Positions 33,094-41,362 of a DNA stretch of 64,000 bases are shown piece after piece (the first letter of the stretch is position 1; each line of letters opens with the position of its first letter). A program made the translations under genes and the position numbers. Under the pieces are notes generated by a model. The model was not told the origin of the DNA. It made no database searches and saw only the letters and a list, made by a program, of their open reading frames with translations. Source of the DNA: Oscillospiraceae bacterium (lineage in GTDB: Bacteria; Bacillota; Clostridia; Oscillospirales; Ruminococcaceae); assembly GCA_017472735.1 (NCBI GenBank), contig JAFUOD010000003.1:1-64000 (forward strand), given 5' to 3'.

Positions 33094-34434
33094 ATGAACA
33101 AAGATCTGACGGTAGGTAAAACTTCCACAGTTCTATGGAAGTTTTGCCTGCCATTGTTTGGAAGCATCATCTTTCAGCAGCTATATAACATTGCTGATAG
33201 TTTTGTTGCAGGAAAGTTTGTAAGTGAAGATGCCTTGGCGGCAGTAGGCAACAGTTATGAAATCACCTTAATATTCATAGCGTTTGCTTTCGGCCTAAAT
33301 ATCGGTTGCTCGGTTATTACAGCCCAACTTTTCGGTGCGAAAAACTATAAAGAAATGAAAACCGCTGTTTATACAACCCTGATTGCAGGCGGTGTGCTTT
33401 GTGCCGTATTGATGGCTATCGGCGGAATATTCTGCACCGACCTTTTGAAGCTTATCAATACCCCCGATAATGTTTTGGCAGACTCCAAACTTTATTTGGA
33501 TATTTACATATTAGGATTGCCATTTGTCTTTTACTACAATATTGCTACAGGCATCTTTTCGGCTTTAGGGGACTCCAAAACCCCGTTTATATTCCTTGCC
33601 TGCTCGTCACTTTCTAATATCGGTATGGATATATTGTTTGTCACCGCATTCAAAATGGGAGTGTCGGGCGTAGCGTGGGCAACCTTTATCTGTCAAGGAA
33701 TCAGTTGTATCTTGGCTGTTGTCGTTGTTTTTATTCGATTTTCAAAAATTAAAACGAGAGAAAGAGCTGATGTTTTTTCGTGGAAACTGCTCCGTAAAAT
33801 ATCTGTAGTTGCTATACCGAGTATTCTGCAACAAAGCTTTATCTCCGTTGGAAATATCGTAATTCAGGGCATTATAAACTCCTTTGGCTCGGCTGTAATG
33901 GCAGGCTATTCAGCCTCCATTAAACTCAACAATTTGGTTATAACATCGCTCACAACGCTTGGTAACGGTATTTCAAACTTTACGGCACAAAATCTTGGAG
34001 CCAAAAAGCCTGAACGTGTAAGGGAGGGCTTCAAAGCCGGAATTAAATTGGTATGGGCGCTTTGCATACCGCTTACGCTTATATATGTCTTTGCGGGTAA
34101 ATATCTGCTCTGTATTTTTCTTGAAAACCCAAGCGGAACGGCTATGAATGTCGGTATCGAGATATTGCGTATCCTTGCACCGTTTTACTTGGTTGTTTCT
34201 GCTAAACTCGTTGCAGACGGTGTGCTTCGTGGGGAAGAAATGATGAACAAATTTATGATAGCAACATTTACCGACCTTATACTGCGTGTAGTTCTTGCCA
34301 AGGCACTATCCGTCATATTTGGCACAACAGGAATTTGGCTTGCTTGGCCTATCGGTTGGACGGTCGCAACAGTGCTTTCAGTCGTTTTTTACCGAACGGG
34401 AAAATGGAAAAAAGCGAAAATAACAAATGCATAA
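33094..34434 (+). CDS. MATE-family multidrug/sodium exporter
   Basis: A 446-residue protein with twelve predicted membrane helices in two similar halves, as in MATE transporters (NorM/DinF-type). The family motif at the start is LWKFCLPLFGSIIFQQLYNIADSFVAGKFV, with DALAAVGNSYE next. These proteins export cationic drugs or metabolites using Na+ or H+. It is probably controlled by the divergent LysR regulator. Last gene of the element before the right att site, closed by a strong terminator. Confidence 0.93.
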   Translation: MNKDLTVGKTSTVLWKFCLPLFGSIIFQQLYNIADSFVAGKFVSEDALAAVGNSYEITLIFIAFAFGLNIGCSVITAQLFGAKNYKEMKTAVYTTLIAGGVLCAVLMAIGGIFCTDLLKLINTPDNVLADSKLYLDIYILGLPFVFYYNIATGIFSALGDSKTPFIFLACSSLSNIGMDILFVTAFKMGVSGVAWATFICQGISCILAVVVVFIRFSKIKTRERADVFSWKLLRKISVVAIPSILQQSFISVGNIVIQGIINSFGSAVMAGYSASIKLNNLVITSLTTLGNGISNFTAQNLGAKKPERVREGFKAGIKLVWALCIPLTLIYVFAGKYLLCIFLENPSGTAMNVGIEILRILAPFYLVVSAKLVADGVLRGEEMMNKFMIATFTDLILRVVLAKALSVIFGTTGIWLAWPIGWTVATVLSVVFYRTGKWKKAKITNA

Positions 34435-34485
34435 ACTCAATATTTATGCCAGTTTACAAAAATTTCTATTAGAGTACCCTAACCG

Positions 34486-34525
34486 AAAAGATAGCACCCA
34501 ATTTTTTAGTTGGGTGCTATCTTTT
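34486..34525. terminator. Bidirectional terminator after the MATE gene
   Basis: Perfect 16-bp inverted repeat: AAAAGATAGCACCCAA (34486-34501) with TTGGGTGCTATCTTTT (34510-34525). It also stands between the spoIIID 5' fragment and the element, so it can stop read-through from the spoIIID promoter. Confidence 0.85.
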
Positions 34526-34591
34526 ACTATTTTCAGTTTACTTAATACGATATTCTTTCACTTGTGATTTATGCGTTTTAAGATATTTATG

Positions 34592-34750
34592 CTACCAACC
34601 ACACAAACCGTTCGTTATTGTTACTACTGTATGCACTGTGGATTTACTGATTCCGAACTGCCTTGCTGTTTGTCTTACCGTTGCTTTGTGCGTAATTATG
34701 TATTCGCCCAAAATTACAGGGCGTTCGCAGTCCCCGGGCATCTTAGTCAT
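34592..34750 (-). pseudogene. spoIIID: spoIIID, 5' part (first 40 codons), interrupted by the element
   Basis: ATG at 34750 follows GGGAGTGAG. Forty codons read MTKMPGDCERPVILGEYII and then THKATVRQTARQFGISKSTV-H, the N-terminal helix-turn-helix of SpoIIID. At the TATG core (34633-34630) the sequence leaves spoIIID; 12 element-encoded codons follow (ending LCGW) before a TAG at 34594-34592. The truncated 52-residue product would lack the C-terminal basic tail needed for DNA binding. The continuation, K-D-V-S-E-R-L and beyond, is at 12697-12548. No clear sigma-E promoter was identified upstream; the 34751-34812 gap is AT-rich with TAATATAAA at about 34780. Confidence 0.92.
34618..34633. other. 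attR-type junction of the spoIIID element
   Basis: Plus strand: element arm TTGTTACTACTG (34618-34629), core TATG (34630-34633), then spoIIID sequence CACTGTGGATTT. The arm is an inverted 10-of-12 match to the left arm at 12703-12714. Confidence 0.85.
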
Positions 34751-34812
34751 ATACTCACTCCCATACGCTTTTTTTAATTTATATTAGCGTAATCAGGAGT
34801 TTAGAAGTGAAA

Positions 34813-34842
34813 AACCTCCGCCCAAAAGAAAAGGCGGAGGTT
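34813..34842 (-). terminator. Terminator of the 144-residue helical protein gene
   Basis: AACCTCCGCC (34813-34822) pairs perfectly with GGCGGAGGTT (34833-34842); on the minus strand TTTTTC follows. It separates this gene from spoIIID. Confidence 0.8.
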
Positions 34843-34849
34843 GGAATTT

Positions 34850-35284
34850 TCAGAGGTAATCGCGCACGTTGCGGGCGAGGGTCTGCTCGATTTTTATCAA
34901 GCGCTTGGCGATGTCTTTTGAGTGTTCATCGGCGGCTTTGTATTCGTTTAAATAGCGGTTTAGTGACTTGATTCCCATGTTGCAGCCGTCGGTCATAAGG
35001 TCGGCGATCTTTGCGTCCGAGTCATTCACGGCAAGCTTCATATTCGTCATCATCCATGACATTCTTTTTGCCATGGGGCTCGGGGCTTTGCCGTCGTCGT
35101 GAAATTTACTTAGCCGGCTTTGAATATCGGCGTCAAGCTTTTGGTGCTCGGCTTTACATTCGATAAGACTGTTTTTGAGGTTATTTGAATGAACGTGCCC
35201 TAAAACATCATCAATTGATGCGACGCCCATTTTCACGCCTGCATTGCACTCTCGCAGAAGCTTAATTGTATCGTTTTCTATCAT
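34850..35284 (-). CDS. Conserved helical protein (ferritin-like bundle?), unknown function
   Basis: A 144-residue, almost entirely helical protein with the pattern of a four-helix bundle: LLRECNAGVKMGVASIDDVL, LKNSLIECKAEHQKLDADI, MAKRMSWMMTNMKLAVN and LMTDGCNMGIKSLNRYLN. The layout recalls DUF2383-type ferritin-like domains, but the usual metal-ligand EXXH pairs are not evident. Proteins of this kind are widespread in Firmicutes without a known role. ATG follows AAAGGATAG. Single gene with its own terminator, directly upstream of spoIIID. Confidence 0.6.
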   Translation of the reverse strand: MIENDTIKLLRECNAGVKMGVASIDDVLGHVHSNNLKNSLIECKAEHQKLDADIQSRLSKFHDDGKAPSPMAKRMSWMMTNMKLAVNDSDAKIADLMTDGCNMGIKSLNRYLNEYKAADEHSKDIAKRLIKIEQTLARNVRDYL

Positions 35285-35417
35285 TATTTCACTATCCTTT
35301 CGGTTTTAAAATTAATATACCCGAAAAGGCAGGGAAAATTAGCAGGTGAAATTTTTCAAAGTGCTTTGTAAAACAACACAATCGCAAAAAGTGAAAAGAT
35401 ATAAGCGAATAAATATA

Positions 35418-35446
35418 TTGCAACAAAACCTGCTATGGGGTATAAT
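35418..35446 (+). promoter_or_regulatory. Predicted promoter of the GH43 lipoprotein gene
   Basis: TTGCAA (35418-35423), 17 bp, TATAAT (35441-35446), 40 bp before the ATG at 35487. Confidence 0.75.
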
Positions 35447-35486
35447 GAAAGCTGATGTTAATATTTACATAAAAAGGAGCGTGGAT

Positions 35487-37043
35487 ATGAAGTTTAAACG
35501 GATTTTAAGTGCGTGTGTGGCTACCGGGATTTTGATGTGCGGCTGTACGCCCGAAGCCTCAGAGCAAATAGAAATTAAAAGGGAGACCTTAACAAGAGGA
35601 GAAGTTATGGCAAGTTTGGATTTGGGAATTAAGATTGAAAATGTAAGCAAAGATAATTATAAGAGTGCAAAGGAAGGCAATCCGATTTCTGCGGCTGTTT
35701 TTTGTGCAGACCCGACAGCGGTTGAATATAACGGCAGGCTTTATGTGTTTGGCACTAACGACCATCAGCAATATGAAGCTGTGGGACCCGACGAAGAGAA
35801 TACATACGGTGCAATAAAATCGCTGGTTATTTTCTCGACCGAGGACATGATGAATTGGACATATCACGGAGCTATTGACGTGCAAAAGATCTCACCGTGG
35901 ATATATGCATCGTGGGCGCCGACTATAACCTCGCGAGTTGAGGAAGACGGCTTAACACACTTCTACCTTTACTACTCGAACAGCGGCTGCGGCGTTGGCG
36001 TTTTAACAGCGACCGACCCTTTGGGCCCCTGGACTGACCCATTGGGCAGAGCGCTTATAAACTTTGACACCCCCGGCTTGGGCGACTGCCCTAACCCGTT
36101 TGACCCCGGTATTGTTATTGACGAAGACGGTGTGGGTTGGCTTTCGTTTGGTGCGGGCGTTGGTGCAAGCGGCTCTGATTATATGCCCGGCTCGGCAAGA
36201 ATTGTTAAGCTTGGCGATGATATGATCTCGTTTGCATCTGACTTTGCCGAAATTCCTGCGCCCTATCTGTTTGAGGCAAGCGAGCTTAACTATATTAACG
36301 GAACTTATGTTTATACATATAACACAAGCTGGGTTGAAAGAAGCATTTGGGACAACAAAAAGTATGACGCACCTGCTTCATGCAGTATGGCTTATATGAC
36401 TACAAAGAATCCTCTTGACTCGGACAGTTGGGAATACAGAGGGCACTATTTCCTCAACCCCGGTGAGGTTGGCATGAGCTATTCGAACAACCACACACAT
36501 TTGCACAAATACAAGGGCGAGTATTACATACTGTCTCATGCTTTGACTTTAAAGAACAGCATGGGCTTTAAAGGAGGATTCAGAAGCCTTTGTGCCGATA
36601 ATATTGAGGTTAACGAGCGCAAGCTTGAAATCACATTAAGAGGCGCCTCGCTTGAAGGAGCGAAGCAGATCGAGCCGCTTAGCCCTTATTATGCTCATGC
36701 AGGAACGGAAGCGTCAACAAGTGCAAAGATCTGGTACACGCCCTCGGACGGAAGCATTAACAACGTAAGCGCTGTAACTCAAGGCGAGGGAGCATGGATT
36801 CTTGTTAAAGGCGTTGAATTTGATGAGACGAGCAAGTTTTTGGCATCGTGCAAGGGAAAGGGCAGAATTGAGATAAGACTCGACTCGAAAACAGGCGATG
36901 TTGCCGCTGCCATCGAATTTGACAACAGCGAGCTTGCAACAGTTTATACCGAAAACATTAATATTGAATCAGGAGTGCATGATCTATATATTGTATTCTC
37001 AGATGAAGGCATTGTTTTTGATGCTTGGGAGTTTGTAAAATAA
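35487..37043 (+). CDS. Glycoside hydrolase family 43 lipoprotein
   Basis: A 518-residue exported enzyme. The ATG at 35487 follows AAAAAGGAG and starts a lipoprotein signal ending in MCGC (Cys20). The GH43 five-bladed propeller spans about residues 55-385: FCADPTAVEYNGRLYVFGTND holds the general-base Asp, WAPTITSRVE follows, and FEASELNYINGTYVYTY is the usual glutamate region (catalytic acid). The last ~130 residues form a carbohydrate-binding-like beta sandwich (CBM6 type) ending DLYIVFSDEGIVFDAWEF. It should cut arabinose or xylose side groups from plant hemicellulose at the cell surface. It is monocistronic and convergent with the GH31/GH43 genes. Confidence 0.88.
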   Translation: MKFKRILSACVATGILMCGCTPEASEQIEIKRETLTRGEVMASLDLGIKIENVSKDNYKSAKEGNPISAAVFCADPTAVEYNGRLYVFGTNDHQQYEAVGPDEENTYGAIKSLVIFSTEDMMNWTYHGAIDVQKISPWIYASWAPTITSRVEEDGLTHFYLYYSNSGCGVGVLTATDPLGPWTDPLGRALINFDTPGLGDCPNPFDPGIVIDEDGVGWLSFGAGVGASGSDYMPGSARIVKLGDDMISFASDFAEIPAPYLFEASELNYINGTYVYTYNTSWVERSIWDNKKYDAPASCSMAYMTTKNPLDSDSWEYRGHYFLNPGEVGMSYSNNHTHLHKYKGEYYILSHALTLKNSMGFKGGFRSLCADNIEVNERKLEITLRGASLEGAKQIEPLSPYYAHAGTEASTSAKIWYTPSDGSINNVSAVTQGEGAWILVKGVEFDETSKFLASCKGKGRIEIRLDSKTGDVAAAIEFDNSELATVYTENINIESGVHDLYIVFSDEGIVFDAWEFVK

Positions 37044-37166
37044 AAGCTTAATGTTAACGAATATTTAGTTTAATTAAAACACATTGTTTCAAGGCACAAA
37101 CACGGTGCGAAGTAAAAAACAAATACTGACACAAAAAACTTATTTCCGTTTGCCAATAGTATGTTA

Positions 37167-37204
37167 AAAAGCACTTGCAGCATAAAATTGCCGCAAGTGC
37201 TTTT
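37167..37204 (+). terminator. Terminator of the GH43 lipoprotein gene
   Basis: AAAAGCACTTGC (37167-37178) pairs with GCAAGTGCTTTT (37193-37204), followed by GTTATTTTG. It lies in the 374-bp gap 37044-37417, which otherwise holds only the GH43 remnant below. Confidence 0.8.
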
Positions 37205-37264
37205 GTTATTTTGCATATTGCCTGCTTTATGATAGTGACTATTGGATAGTCTTTTTGCACGGTG

Positions 37265-37369
37265 TTACTTAACGGTTACAGTAACCTCGGCTCCCTTTAA
37301 CACAGGATCAACATCAAGCTCTTCTGTCATATCCAAAACAGACTCGCCGTCGAAGCCAAAGTGCGCCGC
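37265..37369 (-). pseudogene. 3' remnant of a second GH43 gene
   Basis: Minus-strand translation up to the TAA at 37267-37265 reads HFGFDGESVLDMTEELDVD, then PVLKGAEVTVTVK. The last ~33 residues of the intact GH43 at 39419 read HFGFDGEPVLDMTEELDVN and TLRDVEITVTVK, so the two are clear paralogues, similar also at the DNA level. Nothing upstream of 37369 continues the frame. It is the tail left by a duplication-deletion event in this locus; the following 45 bp are GC-rich and partly palindromic. Confidence 0.8.
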
Positions 37370-37417
37370 AGATAGGCGGCAGGGCAAAGCGCGTGGAGAC
37401 GCTGCAAGCAGGACTTA

Positions 37418-39388
37418 TCAGAATATGCTCAAAACCTCGGCACTGTCTTTAACGAATGCGATAAATTCGTCAATTTCAGCGTGTGCGGTTATCCACTGCT
37501 CGCCTTCATAAACAGTCTTATCGCTTGTGCGAGTCCACTTACCTTTGGGCAGATAAACCTTTCTTTCGGTTTCGCCCTGACGGTAAATGGGAGCAACAAG
37601 GATATCCCTGCCGAACATATATTGGTCACAAAGGTCATAACAGGTCTTATCCTCGGGGAAATCGAAGAACATTGCGCGCATAATGGGCTCGCCTGTTTTT
37701 GAAGAGTTTTCTGCACACTTAAGAATATATGGCTTAAGCTTATGACGAAGGATAACCAGATCCTTAAGGATGGGATAATTTCTTTCGCCAAATGCCCAAA
37801 TCTCATTATCTGCACCGCTGGGTTCAAGAATTCCGGGGTTCTTAAACACATAATCCTTGGGGCGGATTCTTGTTCCGTGAAGTCTCATTACAGGGCTGAA
37901 AAGACCAAACTGGAACCAACGAACGATAAGCTCGCGGAAATATTCAGTTTCGGGATTGCCCGAATGGAAACCGCCGATATCAGAGTTCCACCACGGGATT
38001 CCGCAGATAGACATTGATAAGCCGGATATAATGCTTTGTCTTAATGCATTAAAGGTCGAGGGAATATCGCCGTTCCAAACGATTGCGCCAAACTTTTGAC
38101 TTCCCGGGTAAGCAGCGCGGGTCAACGAAACAACATCTGTCTCGCCCTCACCTTTAAGACCGTCGTAATAAGCCTTAGCGTAGTAATAAGGGTAAAGCAA
38201 AGCAGTCTGTGCGCCGTTGCCTATATAAAACTTAAGATTCTGGAAATTCTGAGGGTGAACCTCGGGCTCGGCTTCATCAAGCCAGAAGGTTTTAATGCCG
38301 TAATCATAATAATTCTTTTTAGCCTGCTGCCAAACAAATTCACGGGTTGCGGGGTTAGTGGGGTCGATGTATGTTACCTGACCGTGGAAATCAAAGATTC
38401 CGTACTGACCGTTTTCGGTGCGAATGAGCATTTTTTCATCACTCATTTTTCTGAAATTCTTCGATTCGGGCTTGATTGTTGGCCAAATCGAAACAACAGG
38501 TCTTATTCCAAGCTCTTTAAGCTCGTCACACATTGCCTTGGGATCGGGCCAATACTTCGGGTCAAACTCCCAGTTACCCTGTTCAGTCCAGTGGAAGAAG
38601 TCGATAACGATAACATCGCAGGGTATCCCCTCTTTCTTCATTCTTCTTGCCACATTTAAAAGCTCGTCCTGTGTTTCATATCTTAATTTGCACTGCCAGA
38701 AGCCTGCTGCCCACTGAGGCATTTCGGGACTGAAGCCCGTAAGACGGCAATACTTGTTGATTATTTCAAGAGGAGTATCGCCTACGCAAACAAGATAGTC
38801 TGCCTGATAGCAGCTATCTACCTGCCAAACAGTATGATTATATGCAAATTCTACTCTGCCGGGTGCAGGGTTATTCCACAAAAATCCGTATCCGAGTGAA
38901 GAATAGTAATAAGGGATAGTGGATTTTGTATTCCAGTGCATAACATCGTAAGAACAGCCTTTTCTGTTAAAGAAGTCCTGCTGCTCCTGACCGATACCGT
39001 AAATCTTTTCGTCGTCACGTGCATCAAAGATAATTCTTGTGCGGTAATTGTCACCTTCAATATGCATATATCTTGTATGAGGGTCAGCCTCTTCATGTGT
39101 TCTCAAAACAAGCTTATCGCCGTTAAAGAACGAGATAACACCGCACTGCCAGCCCTTTGTGTATTCAACACGAAGCTTGCCGTTATAAAGCACTGCCCTG
39201 TTTTCGTTTTCACATTCAACATAAGAATTATCGGGCTCGGGGTCTAAAAGAGTCCACTTTTCGTCAGAAAGCTTTGAGTTTCTTGTTGCTCTGACACGGG
39301 CGCAATCGGGGCCCCAGGGTTCAACAAAAACAAGCTCGTCTCGCATTTCAAATAAAATACCGTTTTTATAAGCTGAAATTTTTGACAT
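37418..39388 (-). CDS. Glycoside hydrolase family 31 (alpha-xylosidase/alpha-glucosidase)
   Basis: A 656-residue intracellular enzyme without signal peptide, the size of bacterial GH31 enzymes. The N-terminal beta sandwich precedes a TIM barrel with KTFWLDEAEPEV (nucleophile Asp), VWNGDIPSTFNALRQSI (acid/base Asp) and GIPWWNSDIGGFH. The motif RIRPKDYVFKNPG follows. The YicI-like order and the GH43 neighbours favour an alpha-xylosidase acting on xyloglucan fragments; alpha-glucosidase activity cannot be excluded. It starts 31 bp downstream of the GH43 gene stop, so the two form one unit. Confidence 0.9.
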   Translation of the reverse strand: MSKISAYKNGILFEMRDELVFVEPWGPDCARVRATRNSKLSDEKWTLLDPEPDNSYVECENENRAVLYNGKLRVEYTKGWQCGVISFFNGDKLVLRTHEEADPHTRYMHIEGDNYRTRIIFDARDDEKIYGIGQEQQDFFNRKGCSYDVMHWNTKSTIPYYYSSLGYGFLWNNPAPGRVEFAYNHTVWQVDSCYQADYLVCVGDTPLEIINKYCRLTGFSPEMPQWAAGFWQCKLRYETQDELLNVARRMKKEGIPCDVIVIDFFHWTEQGNWEFDPKYWPDPKAMCDELKELGIRPVVSIWPTIKPESKNFRKMSDEKMLIRTENGQYGIFDFHGQVTYIDPTNPATREFVWQQAKKNYYDYGIKTFWLDEAEPEVHPQNFQNLKFYIGNGAQTALLYPYYYAKAYYDGLKGEGETDVVSLTRAAYPGSQKFGAIVWNGDIPSTFNALRQSIISGLSMSICGIPWWNSDIGGFHSGNPETEYFRELIVRWFQFGLFSPVMRLHGTRIRPKDYVFKNPGILEPSGADNEIWAFGERNYPILKDLVILRHKLKPYILKCAENSSKTGEPIMRAMFFDFPEDKTCYDLCDQYMFGRDILVAPIYRQGETERKVYLPKGKWTRTSDKTVYEGEQWITAHAEIDEFIAFVKDSAEVLSIF

Positions 39389-39418
39389 GGTAAAACCTCC
39401 GCATGTAAGTTTAATTAT

Positions 39419-41191
39419 TTATTTTACTGTTACAGTTATTTCAACGTCACGCAAGGTGGGGTTAACATCAAGCTCTTCTGTCATATCCAAAACGGGCTCG
39501 CCGTCGAAACCGAAGTGAACACGTCTGATACCGGAGCTTCTGGGTCCGTCTATTCCCGGTCTGCCGTGGTAGGTATTCCAGATGTCGCCGTATTCATCCT
39601 CGACATAAGCGTTGTGACCCACGCCGTATTCGCCCTTAACACACTGAGAGTGGAGTAAAGGATAATTTGTTTTTGCCCAGCTGTTGGGGTTTAAAAGGTC
39701 GTCGCCGATGTTGGCGGTAAGCATGCCTACGCAATAAGTAGAGTCAACAAGTGCCGAGGAGAAGGTAAGATAGATCTTGCCGTCGCGGATAAGAGCGAAG
39801 GGGCCTTCATCAACAAGGGTGTGGTTATTCTGCCAGCCATATTCGGGCATTGTAAGCAAAACAGGCTCGGTAATAAGCTTCCATGGTTCATTTTGGTCGA
39901 GCTTTGCAATATATACCCATGCGCCTAAATCGCAGGGATTAAACTGGCGCTGGCTCCATGCGGCATAGGTTTCGCCGTCGATATCAAAGGTTGTCATATC
40001 AAGAGTGATGCCCTTGGTGTAAAGAGGCGAACCGTCAGCCTTTAAGACCTTGATAGGCATATCCCAAGAGGATTTTTCGATAAGGTCGCCTGTGCCGTTA
40101 TAAGGGGTAACGTGAGACTGCTCGTCTCCGAATTCGCCCGTGGTGCAAGCATGGAACAAATAAAGCTTGCCGCCGACGACGTGGAATTCGGGTGCCCAAA
40201 GAAGTCCCTTAACATGGTCATAGGTCTTGGTGTCTAAGATAAGATGTTCTTCGGCATTAACGAGTTCGGGAATGGACGCCGCCTTTCTCATGTAAAGGGT
40301 GTGGTTCCAGTCGGCATCGTTAGTGGCGATGAAATAATAGTTGCCCTCGTGTCTGTAAATAACAGGGTCGGCACGGTTGGTGGCAATCGGGAATTCAAAG
40401 TGATCCTGATGGATCTTACCTGTCACTTTATATTCACCGGGAGTGCTAAAGTCGATGCAGTCTAAATCCCAATCAATACGTTTTAAAGCAGTTGAGCCAT
40501 CGGAATAAACAGCGGTAGCACGAACAGCATTAAGCTCATCTAATGAAGAAACGGTGATATTTTTATCTAAAAGAATTTCGGTGTTGACAGGGGTTAAAAG
40601 TTTTTTAGTGAGGTATGTATAAAGCTCGTCCGAAACCTCGAACACGTTGCCGGGAACACAGCCTTCGATATCGGTTGTGATCTCCTGCGTGTGAACACAG
40701 CCGCCTTCCTCGACCTTAATGAGTGAAAGAGTTTCGGGATCAAAGCGTGCACGGTAGGTCTTCTCCCCTGCCTTAGCCTTAACCGTGGGCATGCCGCAGT
40801 TTGTGCAGATTTTGGTTTCGATGGTGTCGATGAAGTCGTCACAAATTTTAACCAAGCCGATCTCGGTGTAGTGAAGTAGATCCTCGGACTTGAATAAAAC
40901 AACACAGCCCTTAGAGGATTCATCAGGCTCGCCTGCGGCTTCTGTTCTGATAGCGGTTATAAAGAAACCGCCATTTGGCAAAGCGCAAACTCTGGGCTCT
41001 TTAATGCTCTTGGGGTAAAGCTGAAGGGTTTCGGGGTTCTGGGTAGCTTTTACAAACAGAACACCTGTGTTGTGGTTAAGAGGTTTAAAACCGTTTTCGG
41101 TTTCGTAAGCTAAGTGAAGGCTTAAGCCAAGACGAGGAGCATATTCAGCCTCGCTTATGGCTAAACGGGTGTAGCAAAGTAATTTTTTCAT
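39419..41191 (-). CDS. Glycoside hydrolase family 43, cytoplasmic, with N-terminal extra domain
   Basis: A 590-residue enzyme with no signal peptide. Residues 1-~215 form an N-terminal region resembling a small propeller or sandwich (LGLSLHLAYETENGFKPLNHN). An Ig-like segment (LDELNAVRATAVYSDGS, about 225-265) follows, then the catalytic propeller: ATNRADPVIYRHEGNYYFIATND (base Asp), WAPEFHVVGGKLYLFHA, and DEGPFALIRDGKIYLTFS (acid Glu). It probably releases arabinose or xylose from imported oligosaccharides. The ATG at 41191 follows TTGGAGGT; its promoter is TTGAAA-16-TATAAT. First gene of the GH43-GH31 operon. Confidence 0.88.
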   Translation of the reverse strand: MKKLLCYTRLAISEAEYAPRLGLSLHLAYETENGFKPLNHNTGVLFVKATQNPETLQLYPKSIKEPRVCALPNGGFFITAIRTEAAGEPDESSKGCVVLFKSEDLLHYTEIGLVKICDDFIDTIETKICTNCGMPTVKAKAGEKTYRARFDPETLSLIKVEEGGCVHTQEITTDIEGCVPGNVFEVSDELYTYLTKKLLTPVNTEILLDKNITVSSLDELNAVRATAVYSDGSTALKRIDWDLDCIDFSTPGEYKVTGKIHQDHFEFPIATNRADPVIYRHEGNYYFIATNDADWNHTLYMRKAASIPELVNAEEHLILDTKTYDHVKGLLWAPEFHVVGGKLYLFHACTTGEFGDEQSHVTPYNGTGDLIEKSSWDMPIKVLKADGSPLYTKGITLDMTTFDIDGETYAAWSQRQFNPCDLGAWVYIAKLDQNEPWKLITEPVLLTMPEYGWQNNHTLVDEGPFALIRDGKIYLTFSSALVDSTYCVGMLTANIGDDLLNPNSWAKTNYPLLHSQCVKGEYGVGHNAYVEDEYGDIWNTYHGRPGIDGPRSSGIRRVHFGFDGEPVLDMTEELDVNPTLRDVEITVTVK

Positions 41192-41223
41192 AGTGACCTC
41201 CAAATAAAATAGGTTATAATTAA

Positions 41224-41251
41224 ATTATAGCATAAACCACCAAGTTTTCAA
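41224..41251 (-). promoter_or_regulatory. Predicted promoter of the GH43-GH31 operon
   Basis: Minus strand TTGAAA (41251-41246), 16 bp, TATAAT (41229-41224), 33 bp before the ATG. Confidence 0.75.
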
Positions 41252-41299
41252 TGATTATTCGAATAATAAAATTGATGTATTCTAATAAGCCATGCCTAC

Positions 41300-41328
41300 T
41301 TGCCTATTTTAACGGTTTATGATAGAAT
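41300..41328 (+). promoter_or_regulatory. Predicted promoter of the ABC-F gene
   Basis: TTGCCT (41300-41305), 17 bp, TAGAAT (41323-41328), 35 bp before the ATG at 41363. Confidence 0.6.
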
Positions 41329-41362
41329 TGAATGAACGATTATATTTATAAAGGTGATAAAA

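Larger units (their letters stand above)
12701..34633. mobile_element. 21,933-bp serine-recombinase mobilizable element inserted in spoIIID
   Basis: Boundaries are set by the two halves of spoIIID and by a repeated TATG core (12697-12700 and 34630-34633). Contents: a large serine recombinase at the left end, two small proteins, relaxase with a nested gene, MobC, candidate oriT, RepA-like ATPase, DUF6076-like protein, broken sigma factor, CAP lipoprotein, DUF6809-like protein, a rex-adhE-hydrogenase operon, two LysR regulators, a small membrane protein and a MATE exporter. There is no type IV secretion system, so it would need a helper for transfer (an IME rather than an ICE). It lies in the same orientation as skin-type elements, with the recombinase gene on the strand of the split gene. 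Excision would restore spoIIID exactly. Confidence 0.9.

Noticed and set aside
38096-38659. A 187-codon plus-strand frame inside the GH31 gene
   Set aside because: Antisense to a conserved enzyme, no RBS, no domain.
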